Notes: generated by a model not told the origin, from the letters alone. A DNA stretch of 64,000 bases from Ovis canadensis (GCF_042477335.2 NC_091245.1:36094501-36158500), one strand, 5' to 3'. Positions 33,144-45,878 are shown, numbered from the stretch's first letter. Program-made: numbers and translations.

Positions 33144-33954
33144 TATATCTTTTTACTGCATTGCTCTGTTGCAAAATCAATTACTAGATGTGTAGGGTCA
33201 AGTATCTATTTGGTTTCTCATGATTGAAATATTCTTAAGTTTATACTTGAGTCCAGCTTTCATTATCTTTTGGATCTAAACTGGGTGATTGGTAAAACAT
33301 GAGGCCTTCTGAAGACATGTTTGGGAGAACAGAAGCTTGACAGCCTTATTTTCTTCAGTACTTTTTTGTCATCTATGAATTTGGTTGATTCTTCTCAAAA
33401 CGGGTTTTGCTGTGATCCATTGTTCCTGAATAACTGGCTTGAGAACTAGAGACAGTTATGGCCTCTAGGATGAAATAACTTTCTCAAATAAAGAAAATCC
33501 AGGTAGATCTGATTCTTTCCTTCTCTGTCCAGGATAGTACAAACAAAAGTTAAGATATCAGGCCAATGATAGGGCTTCAGTTATTTCAGGGCTGACCTCA
33601 CTGTCTCTGGTTTTTGCATCTAATTTGTATTATGTTAATATTCTAAACTCTCCTTTAAATTTTTCTTTCTACAACCATTTATTCAACAGTTACTGTTCAA
33701 TAGTTATAGACATTTGGGCTGGTTACTCATGATATAAAAATATATCAAACATAACTCATGGTATAAAAGTATATTAAACATGTTATAGTCCCTCTTTCCA
33801 ACATGAATTAATATACCCTAGTCCTCTAACTGGCTCTCCCATTATTTTGCCCTGTAATCCTATAACCTTTCCCTTCTGATCCTCCTTATATTTCCCAGGT
33901 TTTATATGGCAGGCTTATATTGAGTATATTTAAGGCCTTTCCCCCATTAGGTAT

Positions 33955-34164
33955 TTCCCCTTGTAGCTCAGATGCTAGAGAATCTGCCTGTAATCAGGAG
34001 ACTTGAGTTTAATCCCTGGGTCAGGAAGATCCCCTGGAGAAGGGAATGGCAACCCACTCCAGTATTCTTGCCTGGAGAATTCCGTGGACAGAGGACCCTG
34101 GCAGGCTACAACCAATGGAGTCTTAAAGAGTTGGATACAACCAAGTGACTAACACTTTCACTCT
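33955..34164 (+). repeat. Bov-tA SINE
   Basis: Sense Bov-tA with the head 'cccttgtagctcagatgcta' and full body. TSD ccccattaggtat/ccccattagatat at 33942-33954 and 34165-34177, with one mismatch. Confidence 0.93.
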
Positions 34165-34269
34165 CCCCATTAGATATAGTAATATTCCGTATTACTTCTA
34201 TACTCCCATTTTCTCTACTCCAGAAGTTCAACAGAATGAAGAATGAATGGTCAATTTTGTTTTAGTTTA

Positions 34270-34480
34270 GGCTCTCATTTATTAAACATATTCTGGAAAC
34301 TAGGCTAGGTATTTTATATTGGATTATTTCATTATATAAGTGTTACATTCATATAATACCTAGCCTTATGCCAGACACTATTATTATTCCATTTTGATAT
34401 AAGAAGAAGCTAAATTTGAATGTTTGAATTGCTTGTCCAAGATCAGATGGTCAATAAGTAGTTGAGCTAATATTCCAACT
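34270..34480 (-). repeat. MIR fragment (antisense)
   Basis: 'ttattccattttgatataag', 'gaattgcttgtccaagatca' and 'atggtcaataagtagttgagc' follow the antisense MIR order. Confidence 0.6.
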
Positions 34481-34519
34481 CAGTAAGCTTAATTTTCAGA
34501 GTCTGTGGCATTATGTATT

Positions 34520-34690
34520 ATAGAATACAATTTCTATGAAAAAATTATGAAGAACAGAGTGGACACTATCAACAGAATGAAAATATTTGCAAATTATAGA
34601 TCTGTTAAAAGATTAATATCCAGAATATATAAAGAACTCCCAAAACTCAACAATAAAAAAACCCAACAACTTAATTCAAAAAAGAACTTG
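34520..34690 (+). repeat. L1 ORF2 fragment (sense)
   Basis: The sequence 'gttaaaagattaatatccaga' and 'atataaagaactcccaaaactcaac' type, followed by an A-rich stretch, is a classic ORF2 segment. The 83-codon frame at 34505-34756 is partly this L1 remnant and not a gene. Confidence 0.75.
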
Positions 34691-34699
34691 GATAGAACT

Positions 34700-36072
34700 G
34701 CCTGCTCCATAGTTCCCCATTATCCTGCTTCTTTCCAATCAGAAGGTTATTTATAGTGTGAATTTTTAGAATTGTATCTTCCCTAACTTTTTATTCAGTA
34801 CTACTTCTAGTGTTTGGGAGCAACTGAGGAGCCAGACTATTCAGCCTGCTGTACCGAAACTTCTGTATCTGCCCTTGGCAACCACTTTTTGATTTGTAAT
34901 TTAATTTTATTATTCTTATTACCAGCTGCTGTTTCTGATGATTTATTTGGCTATTTTAAACAGCTTTTGTTTTGTGGTTATTATTTTTAATCCCTTTAAA
35001 AAATATAAAATCCAAATTTAAAAATCCCTTTATTCTGAGAGAGAAAATTCCTGATCTAGCTTTATTCTACCTTCTTACCCTTGACATTTCCCTTATTTAA
35101 TTTATTTTATTAATAATAAAATTCTATTCCTCAAGGCTACGTTCCTAATATGTCTTAGAGGTGTGTATACTGAGTGTATTTTTTTTTAATTAGTTAAGTC
35201 TTTGGGTAGGTACTTAAGTAGTGAAAAATATTGTGTTTAGATACTTAAGTTCAAGCTCTGGTGTCAGTTAATTTCTCTGAACTTTTATTTTTCATAAGCA
35301 ATTAAGGAATACCTGTTATCCACCTCTTGTTTTTTGAGAGAATCAAGTGAAATATTAAAAATGAAATTGCTTTGTAGATACTCTAACATATATATTAGTG
35401 AAATGGTTGTGATGATCATAAGATAATAGTGATGGTAATTATGACGAATTGCTTTTGAGTAATAAGAAGTGAAAAAGCTCAACAGATATCAAATTGTTCC
35501 TGGCTTTTCGACACTTATGGTAACACTGTAATTCCATGGAGTTCCATGGACAGGAATCTTAAATGTTAGGAAACTTCCTCTAATCGTAGTGACAAGCTCT
35601 AATAAAACATAAGACACATATGAGAAAGTCAAGATGCCTGCATTTTCAAAAAGCAAAGCCACAGTTTATTTTCAGTTGAATTACCTTCAGTCATATGCAA
35701 TTACCAGATGCATTTAGGCCTTTCATTATGGAGAAAAGAAAACTGCAGCATCACTCCTGTTATTTTTAGTGACAGTGGAACAACTGGATGCAAAGGACAA
35801 TGTTACTTTTCTCCTAGTTTCTGTTTCTGTGAGTCGACTTTACAGTTGAAAAGAAACACTATCTTTCATCTGGGCTATATTTTCCAAGTTTCTGGGCTTG
35901 TACTGATGTACAATTCACCCATATTCCATGAAAGTCCAACCCGACCACTTTTCTGATAGCAATATGTGGGGTTCTCTATAAAACATAGAAGGCAAGCTCC
36001 TTAAAAAAATTAAGACTAATTTTTCATAACATTTGTGAAAATTCAAATAACATTGGATAAATGTCAGTTTTC
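34700..36072. other. Unique DNA without recognised gene
   Basis: AT-rich, with a possible weak sense MIR at about 35240-35400. An 82-codon frame at 35708-35956 has several Cys and Phe residues but no recognisable domain or exon context. Confidence 0.35.
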
Positions 36073-36082
36073 TAAGATATTA

Positions 36083-37476
36083 TCAATTCAGTTCAGTCAC
36101 TCAGTCATGTGTGACTCCTGTGACCCCATGGACTGCAGCACACCAGGCTACCCTGTCTATCACCAAATCCTGGAGCTTACTCAAACTCATGTCCATCTAG
36201 TTGGTGATGCCATCCAACCATCTCATTCTCTGTCATCCCCTTCTCCTCCTGTCTTCAATTTTTCCCAGCATCAGGGTCTTTTCTAGTGAGTCAGTTCTTT
36301 GCATCAGGTGGCCAGAGTATTGGAACTTCAAATTCAGTCAGTCCTTCCAATGAGTATTCAGGTCTGATCTCCTCTAGGACAGACTGGCTTGATCTCCTTG
36401 CAGTCTAAGGGACTCTCAAGAGTCTTCTCCAACACCACAATTTAAAAGCATCAATTCTTCGGTGCTCAGCCTTCTTTATGGTCCAACTCTCATCAGTACC
36501 TGACTACTGGAAAAACCATAGCTTTGACTAGACAGACCTTTGTCAGCAAAGTAATGTCCCTGCTTTTTAATTTGCTGTCTAGGTTGGTTATAGCTTTTCT
36601 TCCAAAGAGCAAGGGTCTTTTAATTTCATGGCTACAGTCACCATCTGCAGTGATTTGGAGCCCAAGAATATAAAGTCTGTCTCTGTTTCCGTTGTTTCCC
36701 CATCTATTTGCCATGAAGTGATGGGACCAGATGCCATGATCTTCATTTTTCTAATGTTGAGTTTTAAGCCAGTTTTTTCACTCTCCTCTTTCACTTTCAT
36801 CAACAGGCTCTTTAGTTCCTCTTTATTAACTGCCATAAGGGTGCTATCATCTGTGTATCTGGGGTTATTAATATTTCTCCCGGCAATCTTGATTCCAGCT
36901 TGTACTTCATCCAGCCTGGCATTTCACGTGATGTACACTTCATATAAGTTAAATAAGCAGGGTGACTATAGGCAGTCTTGATGTACTTCTTACCCAATTT
37001 GGAACCAGTCTTTTGTTCCATGTCCAGTTCTAACTATTGCTTGTTGACCTGCATACAGATTTCTCAGGGGGCAGGTCAAGTGGTCTGGTATTCCTATATC
37101 TTTAAGAATTTTCCACAGTTTGTTGTGATCCATAGTCAAAGGCTTTGACATAGTCAATAAAGCAGAAGTAGAAGTTTTTCTGGAATTCTCTTGCTTTTTC
37201 TATGATCCAGCGGCTGTTAGCAATTTGATTTGTGGTTCCTCTGCCTTTTTGAAATCCAGCTTGAACATCTAGAATTTCTTATTTCATGTACTTTTGAAGC
37301 ATAACTTGGAAAATTTTGAGCATTACTTCACTAGTATGTGAGATAAGTGTAATTGTACAGTAGTTTGAACATTCTTTGGCATTGTCTTTCTTTGGATTTG
37401 GAATGAAAACTGACCTTTTCCAGTCCTGTGGCCACTGCTGAGTTTTTCCAAATTTGCTGGCATATTGAGTGCATAT
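36083..37476 (-). mobile_element. BovB LINE, longest copy (about 1.4 kb)
   Basis: Antisense BovB with a perfect 10-bp TSD, taagatatta, at 36073-36082 and 37477-37486, giving exact ends. It extends further 5' than the other copies: 37100-37470 holds RT-domain coding sequence, whose minus-strand frame includes CTQYASKFGKTQQWPQDWK and FIPNPKKDN near 37470-37370. Frameshifts and stops separate the frames. 5'-truncated and inactive. Confidence 0.95.
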
Positions 37477-37689
37477 TAAGATATTACAGAAGTAAAATTT
37501 TCCAGTTATATTCCTGATACCCATGTTATAATTCCTCCATGTTCTTAGAGACTTTAGAAAGTTCCACTTTCTTAATCTATAAAATGTAAATATAATGGAA
37601 TCTATCACACAGGGCTATTGTAAGTATTCATTGTGTTCATATAGCTAAATAACAAAAGCATGATGCCCAAAAGCTTTCAGTCTATAGTA

Positions 37690-37908
37690 TTGATTGTGTG
37701 CATGTGCGCGCACACTGAGTCTTGTCCAATTCTTTGCAATCCCATGGACTGTAGCCCTCTAGGTTCCTCTATCCATGGATTCTTCAGGCAAGAATACTGG
37801 AGTCAGTTGCCATGCCCTTCTTCAGGGGATATTTCCGACCCAGGGATTGAACCCTGTCTCTTATGTCTCCTGCATTGGCAGATGGGTTCTTTACCACTAG
37901 TACCACCT
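37690..37908 (-). repeat. Bov-tA SINE
   Basis: Reverse Bov-tA: 'cactgagtcttgtccaattc', 'cccatggactgtagccctct', 'gacccagggattgaaccctg', and the head 'ttaccactagtaccacct'. A CG-rich start (gtgcatgtgcgcgcaca) replaces the usual tail. Confidence 0.88.
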
Positions 37909-38104
37909 AAAGACGGTGTTTAGGCTTCCTTTACGTTTCTACTGAGTCATTCTTCAGACATCTGGTTGAGAGATTTCTATGTGTCAAAAATGAGATTAGA
38001 GGAAGTAGAAATGGAGCTATGTGTTCCCTTTCAAGCTCTTATTATCATACTCAGGGTGTACCAGTTCTAATCCTAAGTATTTTGAGGTTCTGTTTTTCTT
38101 CTAG

Positions 38105-38320
38105 TTAATACCTTCACCAACCCCCAAAATCTTTATATCTTTCAAGGGGCATTTCCAGAGACTCTTATGTGATCTTCCTGACTCTTGCCTGATCCCTTCC
38201 ATACAACCTTCACTCTAATGCAAAAGAGAACATTCTAAAACATGTCTTATTCTGTCATTCTCTTACTCACATTTTGGTTTTTCTGCCTCATTTAGAATAA
38301 AGCATGGATTCTTAGATCTT
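38105..38320. repeat. L2-type ancient repeat, probable
   Basis: 'ccagagactcttatgtgatctt', 'cctgactcttgcctgatccc' and 'cctcatttagaataaagca' resemble L2 sequence. The assignment is tentative. Confidence 0.4.
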
Positions 38321-38684
38321 GAATAGATATCAATGTTATCTTTTCTGCTGATTCTCTCTCTAGTCCTATTTTTGACCACATTTCCTTATAAACATCCTTT
38401 CCTATCAGCTTTACTGAAATACTTAATATTTAGAAATGTTTTATGTACTCTCACTTCCCAGTGTTTAGGACTAGTCCTCTTGTCTGGAAAATATTTTTTT
38501 AAGCACAATCCATTTCCAAACTCAACTAGTTTTTCTATCTTGCATGCCCTCTCCACTACATAATCCTAATTTGAGCATGGAATGTTTGGTATCAGGTCTT
38601 TTTATGTTTAAGCCTTCTGAGCTATATTGTAAGTCTTTGGAAGTTTCCTACTGTTATTGTATCACTGTCAACTTCTCCCTTTGT

Positions 38685-38952
38685 CTGGCACCCCACTCCA
38701 GTACTCTTGCCTGGAAAATCCCATAGACGGAGGAGCCTGGGAGGCTGCAGTCCATGGGGTCGCGCAGAGTTGGACATGACTGAACGACTTCACTCTCACT
38801 TTTCACTTTCATGCATTGGAGAAGGAAATGACACCCACTCCAGTGTTCTTGCCTGGAGAATCCCAGGGACAGTGGAGCCTAGTGGGCTTCCATCTGTGGA
38901 GTCACACAGAGTCGGACACCACTGATGCAACTTAGCAGCAGCAGCAGCAGCT
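38685..38952 (+). repeat. Bov-A2 dimeric SINE with (CAG)n tail
   Basis: Two BovA monomers (split near 38815 by 'ttcacttttcactttcatgc') end with 'gatgcaacttagcagcagcag'. No clear TSD. Confidence 0.94.
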
Positions 38953-38954
38953 GG

Positions 38955-41900
38955 TAATATTTGCTTTACTTAGGCGCTCCTGTATTAGGTGCATACATGT
39001 TAACAAATGTTATATCCTCTTCTTATATTGATCCCTTTATTATATAATGCCCTTCTTCATCTTTTTTAAATAGACTTTGTTTTAAAAATCTATTTTGTCT
39101 GAAATGAGTATTGCCACTCTACTGTTTTATTTCCATTAGCATGAAATGTCTTTTTTTCATCCCCTAACTTTCAGTCGGTGTGTGTCTTTAGCTCTAAAGT
39201 GAGTCTCTTGTAAGCAGCATATAGATTTTTTTCATGTAAAAATGCACTCTATGTCTTTTTGTTTGGAACATTTAATCCATTTACATTTAAAGTGATTATT
39301 GATAGGTATGTCTTCAATGCCATTTTGTTACTTGTATTCTGGTTGTTTTGTAGTTCTGCTATTTTCTTTGTCTTTCAGTTTCTTTCCTTGTGTTTTAATG
39401 ATTTTCTTCGGTATTATATTTATGTTCCTTTCTCTCTAGTTTCTGTGTGTTTTATTGTAGGATTTGATTTGTGATTACCATGAGGTACATATATGTTGAC
39501 CTATAACTACATCTACTTGTTTTAAACAGATAGTCATTTAAGTTCAGGTACATTCTAAAAGATCTACATTTTTATTCCCCTCCTCCACATTTTATGTTTT
39601 TGATGTCGTATTTTACATCTTCATCTTTATCCGTTTACTGGTTATTATAGTTATTATTGATTTTACAATTTCATGTCTTTTAATCTTTACACTAGCTTAT
39701 TAAGTAGTTGAACCTCAGCTCTTATTATATATATTTTACTTTACTAATGGGATTTTCCCTTTCCTATATATATTTACTTCATGTTATGGCCTTTTTCTTG
39801 CTAAGAGAAGACTCTAATATTTATTTTAAGGTAGATTTTGTATTGAACTCTTTCAGGTTTTTTTGTCTTTGTTTCTCCTTCAATTCTAAATGATAATTCT
39901 GTTGGGTAGATCCTAGGTTGTAGGTTCTTCCCTTTCAGAACTTTGAGTATATCATGCCACCACTCCCTTCTATAGATTACAACATTTCTCCAAAAGAACC
40001 AGCTGATAGCTTTGTGGGTGTTACATGTATTAATATATGCTTTTGCATTTCCCTTGCTGCCTTTAGAATTCTCTCTTTAACTTTTGCTATTTTAATTATA
40101 CATGTCTTTTTGTAGGTCTATTTGGGTTCATCTTTCTTGGGATCTTCTGTACTTCCTCTACCTGGATATCTATTTCCTTCTTCAGGTTTGGGTAGTTTTC
40201 AGTCATATGTTTTTGACCCCCTTCCTCTCTCTCTCCTTCTTCTAATGTCTTGAACTATTTTTCTGGTAAATAGTTTATTTCTATTTCATCTTTCCCACCC
40301 CCCACCCAGGTTTTTGTTGTTGTTATTGTTGTTCTTTCACTTGAAACAAATTCTTCTGTCCTCTCATTTTCTTAACCTCTCTTGGCCTCTGTGAAATTAA
40401 GCGAAACAGTTGCCGATTACAGTCTCATAGTGGTGTTCTTCTTTTGGGCTTTTCTACCCAGACTGCATTTGCTCACTGGCTTTGGTGGGCAAGCTGGATA
40501 TGATATGAACACAAGTTATATCTTTCCCAAGAGTGTGGTAGAATATGGTAGAATGCCAGAGATGAAGGGACAAGGACTAGGTCCATGCATGAATTGGGGC
40601 TTCTTTTCAGCTCAATGGCTGTTACTGCCTTATCATGCTGAGATTAGGTCCCAAGTCCTGAGGGTTGTGTCCTAGCTGGCTTTCTTCTCATTAACTTTGG
40701 AAGATCCCCTGGAGAAGGAAATAGCAACCCACTCCAGTATTATTGCCTGGGAGAGCCCATCAACTAAGAAGCCTGCCAGGATGTAGTTTGTGGGCCTGCA
40801 AAGAGTAGGACATGACTTAGCAACTAAACAACAACACCATTAGCTTGTTGAGAAAATTAAATGAATTCCAGTAGTGCCTGGGATACAGTGATGGTTGCCA
40901 AGCTATAACTGGTATTCAGTTAATGGTAGCGGTAGTGGTCAAAGTTGTTCTAGTCACTTGTATTAGATATTTCCGTTCCACCAAGGGACATCCATTCTCA
41001 TGGGGAGGCACACTTGTATAGAGCAGAAGGAAATGCATACTGATTAGAATAAAAACACTGTATTATCAGAGTGTAAAAGAGGATGATCCAGACCAGGAGT
41101 TTCAGAAAGGCTTCACATGTTTTTCCCTTCTAGGAGTCTCTAGTACAAGGTGATTACCATTGCATCAGAGGGATCACAGCACTTAACCAATAATTTAAAA
41201 AGACAACCAACTTTAGTTGTCTTAGAGACCATATAATCTAGAGGAGGGATGCCTAACCTCAGATCATCAGGGAACCCCTAACTGTGTGCAGTTTTGTTGA
41301 TTATTAACTTATGTCTGTATATTTCTGGGAAGAAGGGCCATAGCTTTTATCAGGTTGTACTAGCATCCTTGCCCCAGAGCAGAGCAGTGCTAGCCCAGGA
41401 GAGGCTGGTATGGGTGCTAGGCATGGGTGTGGGCATGGGCCAGGGCTACAGTCAATGACCAGATTACTTCTGGCTGCAGTCAGTGGCCTAACCTACTGTC
41501 TGAGTAAGCACCCACAGAGGCTGCACTGTCTTGATCAAACGTTGCTCTGGGTCTGAGCTGCCTCTTTCCCCTCAAGCTGAGTTCTCCCTTTGTCTACTGG
41601 TACCCTTGCTCTGGTGTACAGCTAAGCCACAGAGCAGAAAAGGCCAGCCTTGGCACTTGGCATAGGTCTGTGCATGGGCTATGATGGTTCAGTCATAGCT
41701 AGAGACCTAGACTGCTTCTGATGCACTGCTTGTGTAAATGCCATAATGACTGCCCCTGCCCTGGTCAGAGGTTGCTCTCAGTCTCAGTCACTTTTGTGCC
41801 ACCTGGCTGAGCTCTCCCCAGACTGTCACAGCCCTTGCCCAAGTGTAGAGCTGCACTGTGAAGCAAGTAGACCATGAGCAGTCACTTGGCTCAGGCTGAG

Positions 41901-42388
41901 GCACATGCTAGGAGAGCCACAGAAGATCAGCCAGCTTCCTGTGCTATTTCAGTTCACCATCTCTGCCCTATTGTAGGAGTAAGCAAGCATGTGCATGCTC
42001 CTGATGAGCAGATTCCAAACTTCCCACAGCCCTTATGTTAATCCCAGTGGCCCTCCATCCAACCAAGAGGAAATCAGATCCCAGGGCTGGGACCCAACGC
42101 GCCACTCAAATTGCTTACTCCCCAGAGAGGGTCTCTACCTTTGTAAACCCCCTCCCCTTCTGAGTCCACCTCCCAGTGGTACAGGTCCTGACATGATCAT
42201 TTCTCTTCCCTTCCTACCAGATTTTCCATGGATCTTTCTTACAGCCTTGGTTGTATAGGAGTCGTCCTGCCAGTCTCTAGTTAGTTTCCAGTGGAATTTT
42301 TCCATGTTTATATATCTTTTAGATATATTCATGGGAGGAAGTAATTTTTGTGTCCTCCTACTCTGCCACCCTGATCTGTTTCTCTGTA
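38955..42388 (-). repeat. Old L1 LINE (antisense) reaching its 5' end
   Basis: Antisense ORF2 5' half and upstream sequence at 38970-40690 ('tttgtctgaaatgagtattgc', 'gtgagtctcttgtaagcagc', 'tttccattagcatgaaatgtc'), then a region at about 41330-42388. The end 'gtcctcctactctgccaccctgatc' at 42352-42376 is the reverse complement of the typical L1 5' start (…gtggcagagtaggaggac). So the 5' terminus appears retained, though frames are destroyed and a SINE interrupts. Confidence 0.7.
40692..40834 (+). repeat. Bov-tA SINE, 5'-truncated
   Basis: It starts at 'ggaagatcccctggagaagg' with no tRNA-like head and ends 'gacttagcaactaaacaaca'. Flanks cattaact/cattagct may be a degraded TSD. Confidence 0.88.
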
Positions 42389-42389
42389 C

Positions 42390-43464
42390 TTAGTGTTACA
42401 TGTCAATATATCTCAATAAACCTGGGGGAAGGGTGAAGAAAAGAAAGTCTCAGCAATTGCACATCTGACACTAAAGAAAGTCTCTGATTCAGGACCATAG
42501 TATCTGACATTTCTCTCAGTCTAGCTTTGACTCTCTTTAGAACCCTTCTTGTTTCTACATCTTCTATACCTGGATTGGGTATCATATTACTTGGACTGAA
42601 AAAGGATGATAAACCTGTTACTACTCAAAAGGTAATTGCATTTAAGGTCATAATTTATAAAATTCTGCTGACAAATTTTGCCAGCAATAACAAAAGTATT
42701 AAATACAAATATGAAACTTCTCTCTGTTATTAACAGTTAGACAACTATCATAGTAACATGAAAGTATCAATAGATGACAGATTTATATATAATAGAGAAA
42801 TTAAAATATATGTAAATAAATGTATATATTCAATTATTTTCTTGGCATATAAAATAAAATCAGTTCATTAGGTAATTTTGCTCTCTGCTCCCTGCCAAAC
42901 TCTTCATAAATTCCTACTGGAATCAATTACTTAATATACTACTTTATATCAACTACAATTTGTATTCTTTCCCAAATGTTTAGTAACTTTTTATGAGTAT
43001 AATATTTCAAGAAAGGAAAGTTCAACATCTCAAGTCAACTATAGCTCACATATAAATCAAATAATAATTTTCTAAATTTGTATTTGGGCTCAACATGTTA
43101 CAAAATGCTTTAACATTAAATCTCATTTGATTTTCTCTGGGATAGATATCCTTGCCTCACCAACTTGGGAAGTCTTAATAGCTATAATGAACTTATTGAC
43201 TGAAATGTTTTGTTAAAATTGGGTTATAACAATCTATTTATTCTGCTGCATCAAATGATATTTTCCATCAATTACTGTAGGTTTTCCTTAATCTATGCCT
43301 TTGATCTCTTTCATATGTGAGATATTATCCTGATAAAAGAATATGGATTTAACAAGTAGTTGATGGATTAATGTCTGTGTTTTTCTTGTACTTAATGGGG
43401 CTAGTCTTACATAATTTCTCCTTTGACAAAGCCTCTGAATTATCAGCTATGTATCTATGCATAT
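42390..43464. other. Unique, strongly AT-rich DNA
   Basis: No gene or clear repeat. A stretch at 42400-42425 ('atatctcaataaacctgggg') resembles the 3' end of an old L1 but is too short to assign. Confidence 0.35.
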
Positions 43465-43595
43465 TAATCTTACTAAGGCTCAGTTCTCTCTCTTGTAAAG
43501 TGGGTAAATAAATGTTACAGAACACATGTTCCTTTTATGATTTAATTAGATAATCTATGAGAAATTCTGAGCACAGTGCTAACTAAAATTGAACA
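43465..43595 (+). repeat. MIR fragment (sense)
   Basis: 'ctctctcttgtaaagtgggt', 'gatttaattagataatctat' and 'gagcacagtgctaac' follow the sense MIR 3' half. Confidence 0.6.
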
Positions 43596-43824
43596 AAAGA
43601 AAGAAAAAAGAGAAATGGCAACTGCTGTTCTCTTTCAGAAAATAGATTGGTTTCCAATCACTTCAGTTATTTTGATGTCTACTTGGGGGAAAAATGTATA
43701 AATTAAAAGAGACATATATTTATATTGCAGAGTTAAATGTGAACGGACATTCTATTAACATCTGTAGCCAGCTTTTTAACTTTGTCTTCCAAATGGTGAC
43801 CTATTGGCCTAGGAGCTCAATCAT

Positions 43825-44364
43825 TTGTTGTTGTTCAGTTGCTCAGTCATGTCTGACTCTTTGCAACTCCATGGACTGCAGCATGCCAGGCTTCACTGTC
43901 TTTTACTATCTCCTGGAATTTGCTCAAACTCATGTCCTTTGAGTCAGTGATGCCATCCAACCATCTCATCTTCTGTTGCCCCTTTCTCCTCCTGCTCTCA
44001 ATCTTTCCCAGTATCAGAGGCTTTTCTAATGAGTCAGCTCTTTGTATCAGGTGGCCAAAATGTTGGAGCTTCAGCAACAATCCTTCCAATGAATATTCAA
44101 GGTTGATTTCCTTTGGGGTTGACTGGTTTGATATCCTTGCTGTCCAGGGAACTCTCAAGAGTCTTCTCCAGCACCACAGTTTGAAAGCATCAATTCTGTG
44201 GTGCTCAGACTTCTTTATGGTTCAACTCTCTCTTCTATGCATGACTACTAGGAAAACCATAGCTTTGACTATATGGACCTTTGTCAGCAAAGCGATGTTT
44301 CTGCTTTTTAATATGCTTTCTAGGTTTGTCATGGCTTTTCTTCTAAGGAACAAGCATCTTTTAA
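43825..44364 (-). mobile_element. BovB LINE 3' fragment
   Basis: Antisense BovB, 540 bp, starting 'ttgttgttgttcagttgctc'. TSD gctcaatcat/gctcagtcat at 43815-43824 and 44365-44374, one mismatch. The minus-strand frame at 44158-43847 still reads [17 protein letters not shown] and [15 protein letters not shown]. Confidence 0.94.
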
Positions 44365-44559
44365 GCTCAGTCATCAAAAGGCATAATTAGGTGGAGAGAC
44401 CTGAAGGCGAGGAGGTGGGCCATACAGTGGCTCTCAGGAGCAGAGATGAGCGAAAACAACCATGGTTTTTTGTGGACATTTTATCAACCACAATGTTCAT
44501 GGCTATTTGTATAGTGTGTTTACTGGGAGTCTGGAGTGATGAAAAACAGAATTTGGGCT

Positions 44560-44710
44560 CATAGTAACTTGGGTACAAATCCAAGTTTCTTATTATCTGT
44601 TTGCTTTCAGGCAAGATAATTAATGCTTTTTGTTCATTTCCTTATCTACAAAATGGAGATAACAACACATCTGAATTTCACAAAGAGTCAATATATAAAA
44701 TAAATACTAA
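44560..44710 (+). repeat. MIR fragment (sense)
   Basis: 'ggtacaaatccaagtttctta', 'catttccttatctacaaaat' and 'ggagataacaacacatct' match sense MIR order. Confidence 0.65.
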
Positions 44711-44992
44711 ATATACATCATCTCCTGCACTTATGTTTGTTCCCTTGATGTTAGTCTCTTTCATTTCTCACATTAATCTTCATGACCTCTTCCCTCCCCT
44801 CCTTCCACAACTATAAAATTTCCCTTTATAATCCAATAATCTGGCTCATAGTAGCTCAGCCTCATTACTTGGTCCCCATACTGCTACTGCATATCTGTGC
44901 ATTATAAAGAGGAAAGTAAACTACATACAAACAATGAAACTTGCAAAGATGGGGAACTTTGCAGTCAGATGTCTTTGTGCTCCAAGTCCTAG

Positions 44993-45760
44993 TGAAGGGT
45001 GTTGCTGAATGAAAAGACGCCAGGATTCTTGGCCTCCAGAGGAGAAGAATTCAATCCAGAGCCAGAGACGAGGCTTGATCGCTCAGAGTTTTTGTGTAGT
45101 AAAGTTTTATTAACGTATAAAGGAGGTAGAGAAAGCTTCTGACATAGGCGTCAGAGGGGGCAGAAAGAGTACCCCCCACTAGTCTTCAGCTGGATGATAC
45201 ATAGCCACTAACGGTCTGTTAATGAAAGAAAGGAATGTCTTAAAACTCAGAATGGCACCAGGCCCCTCACCCATAAGATGCATTTTGGGATAATCTTGGC
45301 ACTAGACGATTCATCCTGGGCCATAAAATGATTAACTTGAATCTTGTAGAAGGACAGATTACCATAAAAATAGTTTTGTTTACATAGACTAGGGAAACAA
45401 ATTATATCTGAATATAACATACTGGTTTGTCAAGTAGGTTCTGAGCCATTGGGCGGAACCGACTTGAAGACAGAATTTGGGGTAAATGCATAGTACATTA
45501 ACATGGTTTAAGACAAACATTTCCAAAAGAAAAATGCATTGGTTAACTCAAGGTTTGAGAATAGTTAAATTCAGGTGAAACCAGGTACATTATGGCAACA
45601 CAGCATTTTAAGAGAAAACTCGTTTTAAATTTGTATAGAGAAGGAAAAGATATCACTTGTTTGTTTCCTCCTGCCACTTAAGAGAGATAAAAATGTCTGA
45701 CACTTGCAGGCTATTTCCTCCATTTGGAGACCCCTGGCCTTCCTGCCTGTTACCCTCTCA
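44993..45760 (-). mobile_element. Solo LTR, ERV1 (class I)-like, 768 bp
   Basis: On the minus strand it runs from tgagagggtaac (45760) to acacccttca (44993), giving TG...CA ends, and is flanked by the 4-bp TSD ctag at 44989-44992 and 45761-45764. Four bases is typical of class I ERVs, though four bases alone are weak evidence. AATAAA on the minus strand (45111-45106) lies about 115 bp from the 3' end, defining a short U5, with a TATA-like tttata just upstream (near 45119). No internal viral genes are adjacent. It may correspond to a named bovine BTLTR family. Confidence 0.82.
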
Positions 45761-45878
45761 CTAGCATCACCACCACCAGCTGTAGATTCCTAAGAAAACT
45801 ATCTCATATGACCAAATCTCAGTTTCATTATGCTTAAAATTATTTATGTGAACTTACTTTCTTGTGTTGTTGGTGAAA

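Larger units (their letters stand above)
23760..33480 (-). repeat. Very old L1 LINE (antisense), heavily interrupted
   Basis: Pieces lie in map order on the minus strand: 3' UTR at 23770-24000 ('cagctttattgagatataat'), ORF2 at 24010-25171, 26775-27095, 27321-27724 and 28024-28540, then further upstream sequence at about 30930-32200 and possibly 33145-33480 ('ataatgtggcaactctggaa' near 31214). Junctions match across the insertions: 'tctttgaatctaaaacgagtc' resumes after the LTR. It resembles L1M-type elements and is not coding. Confidence 0.75.
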
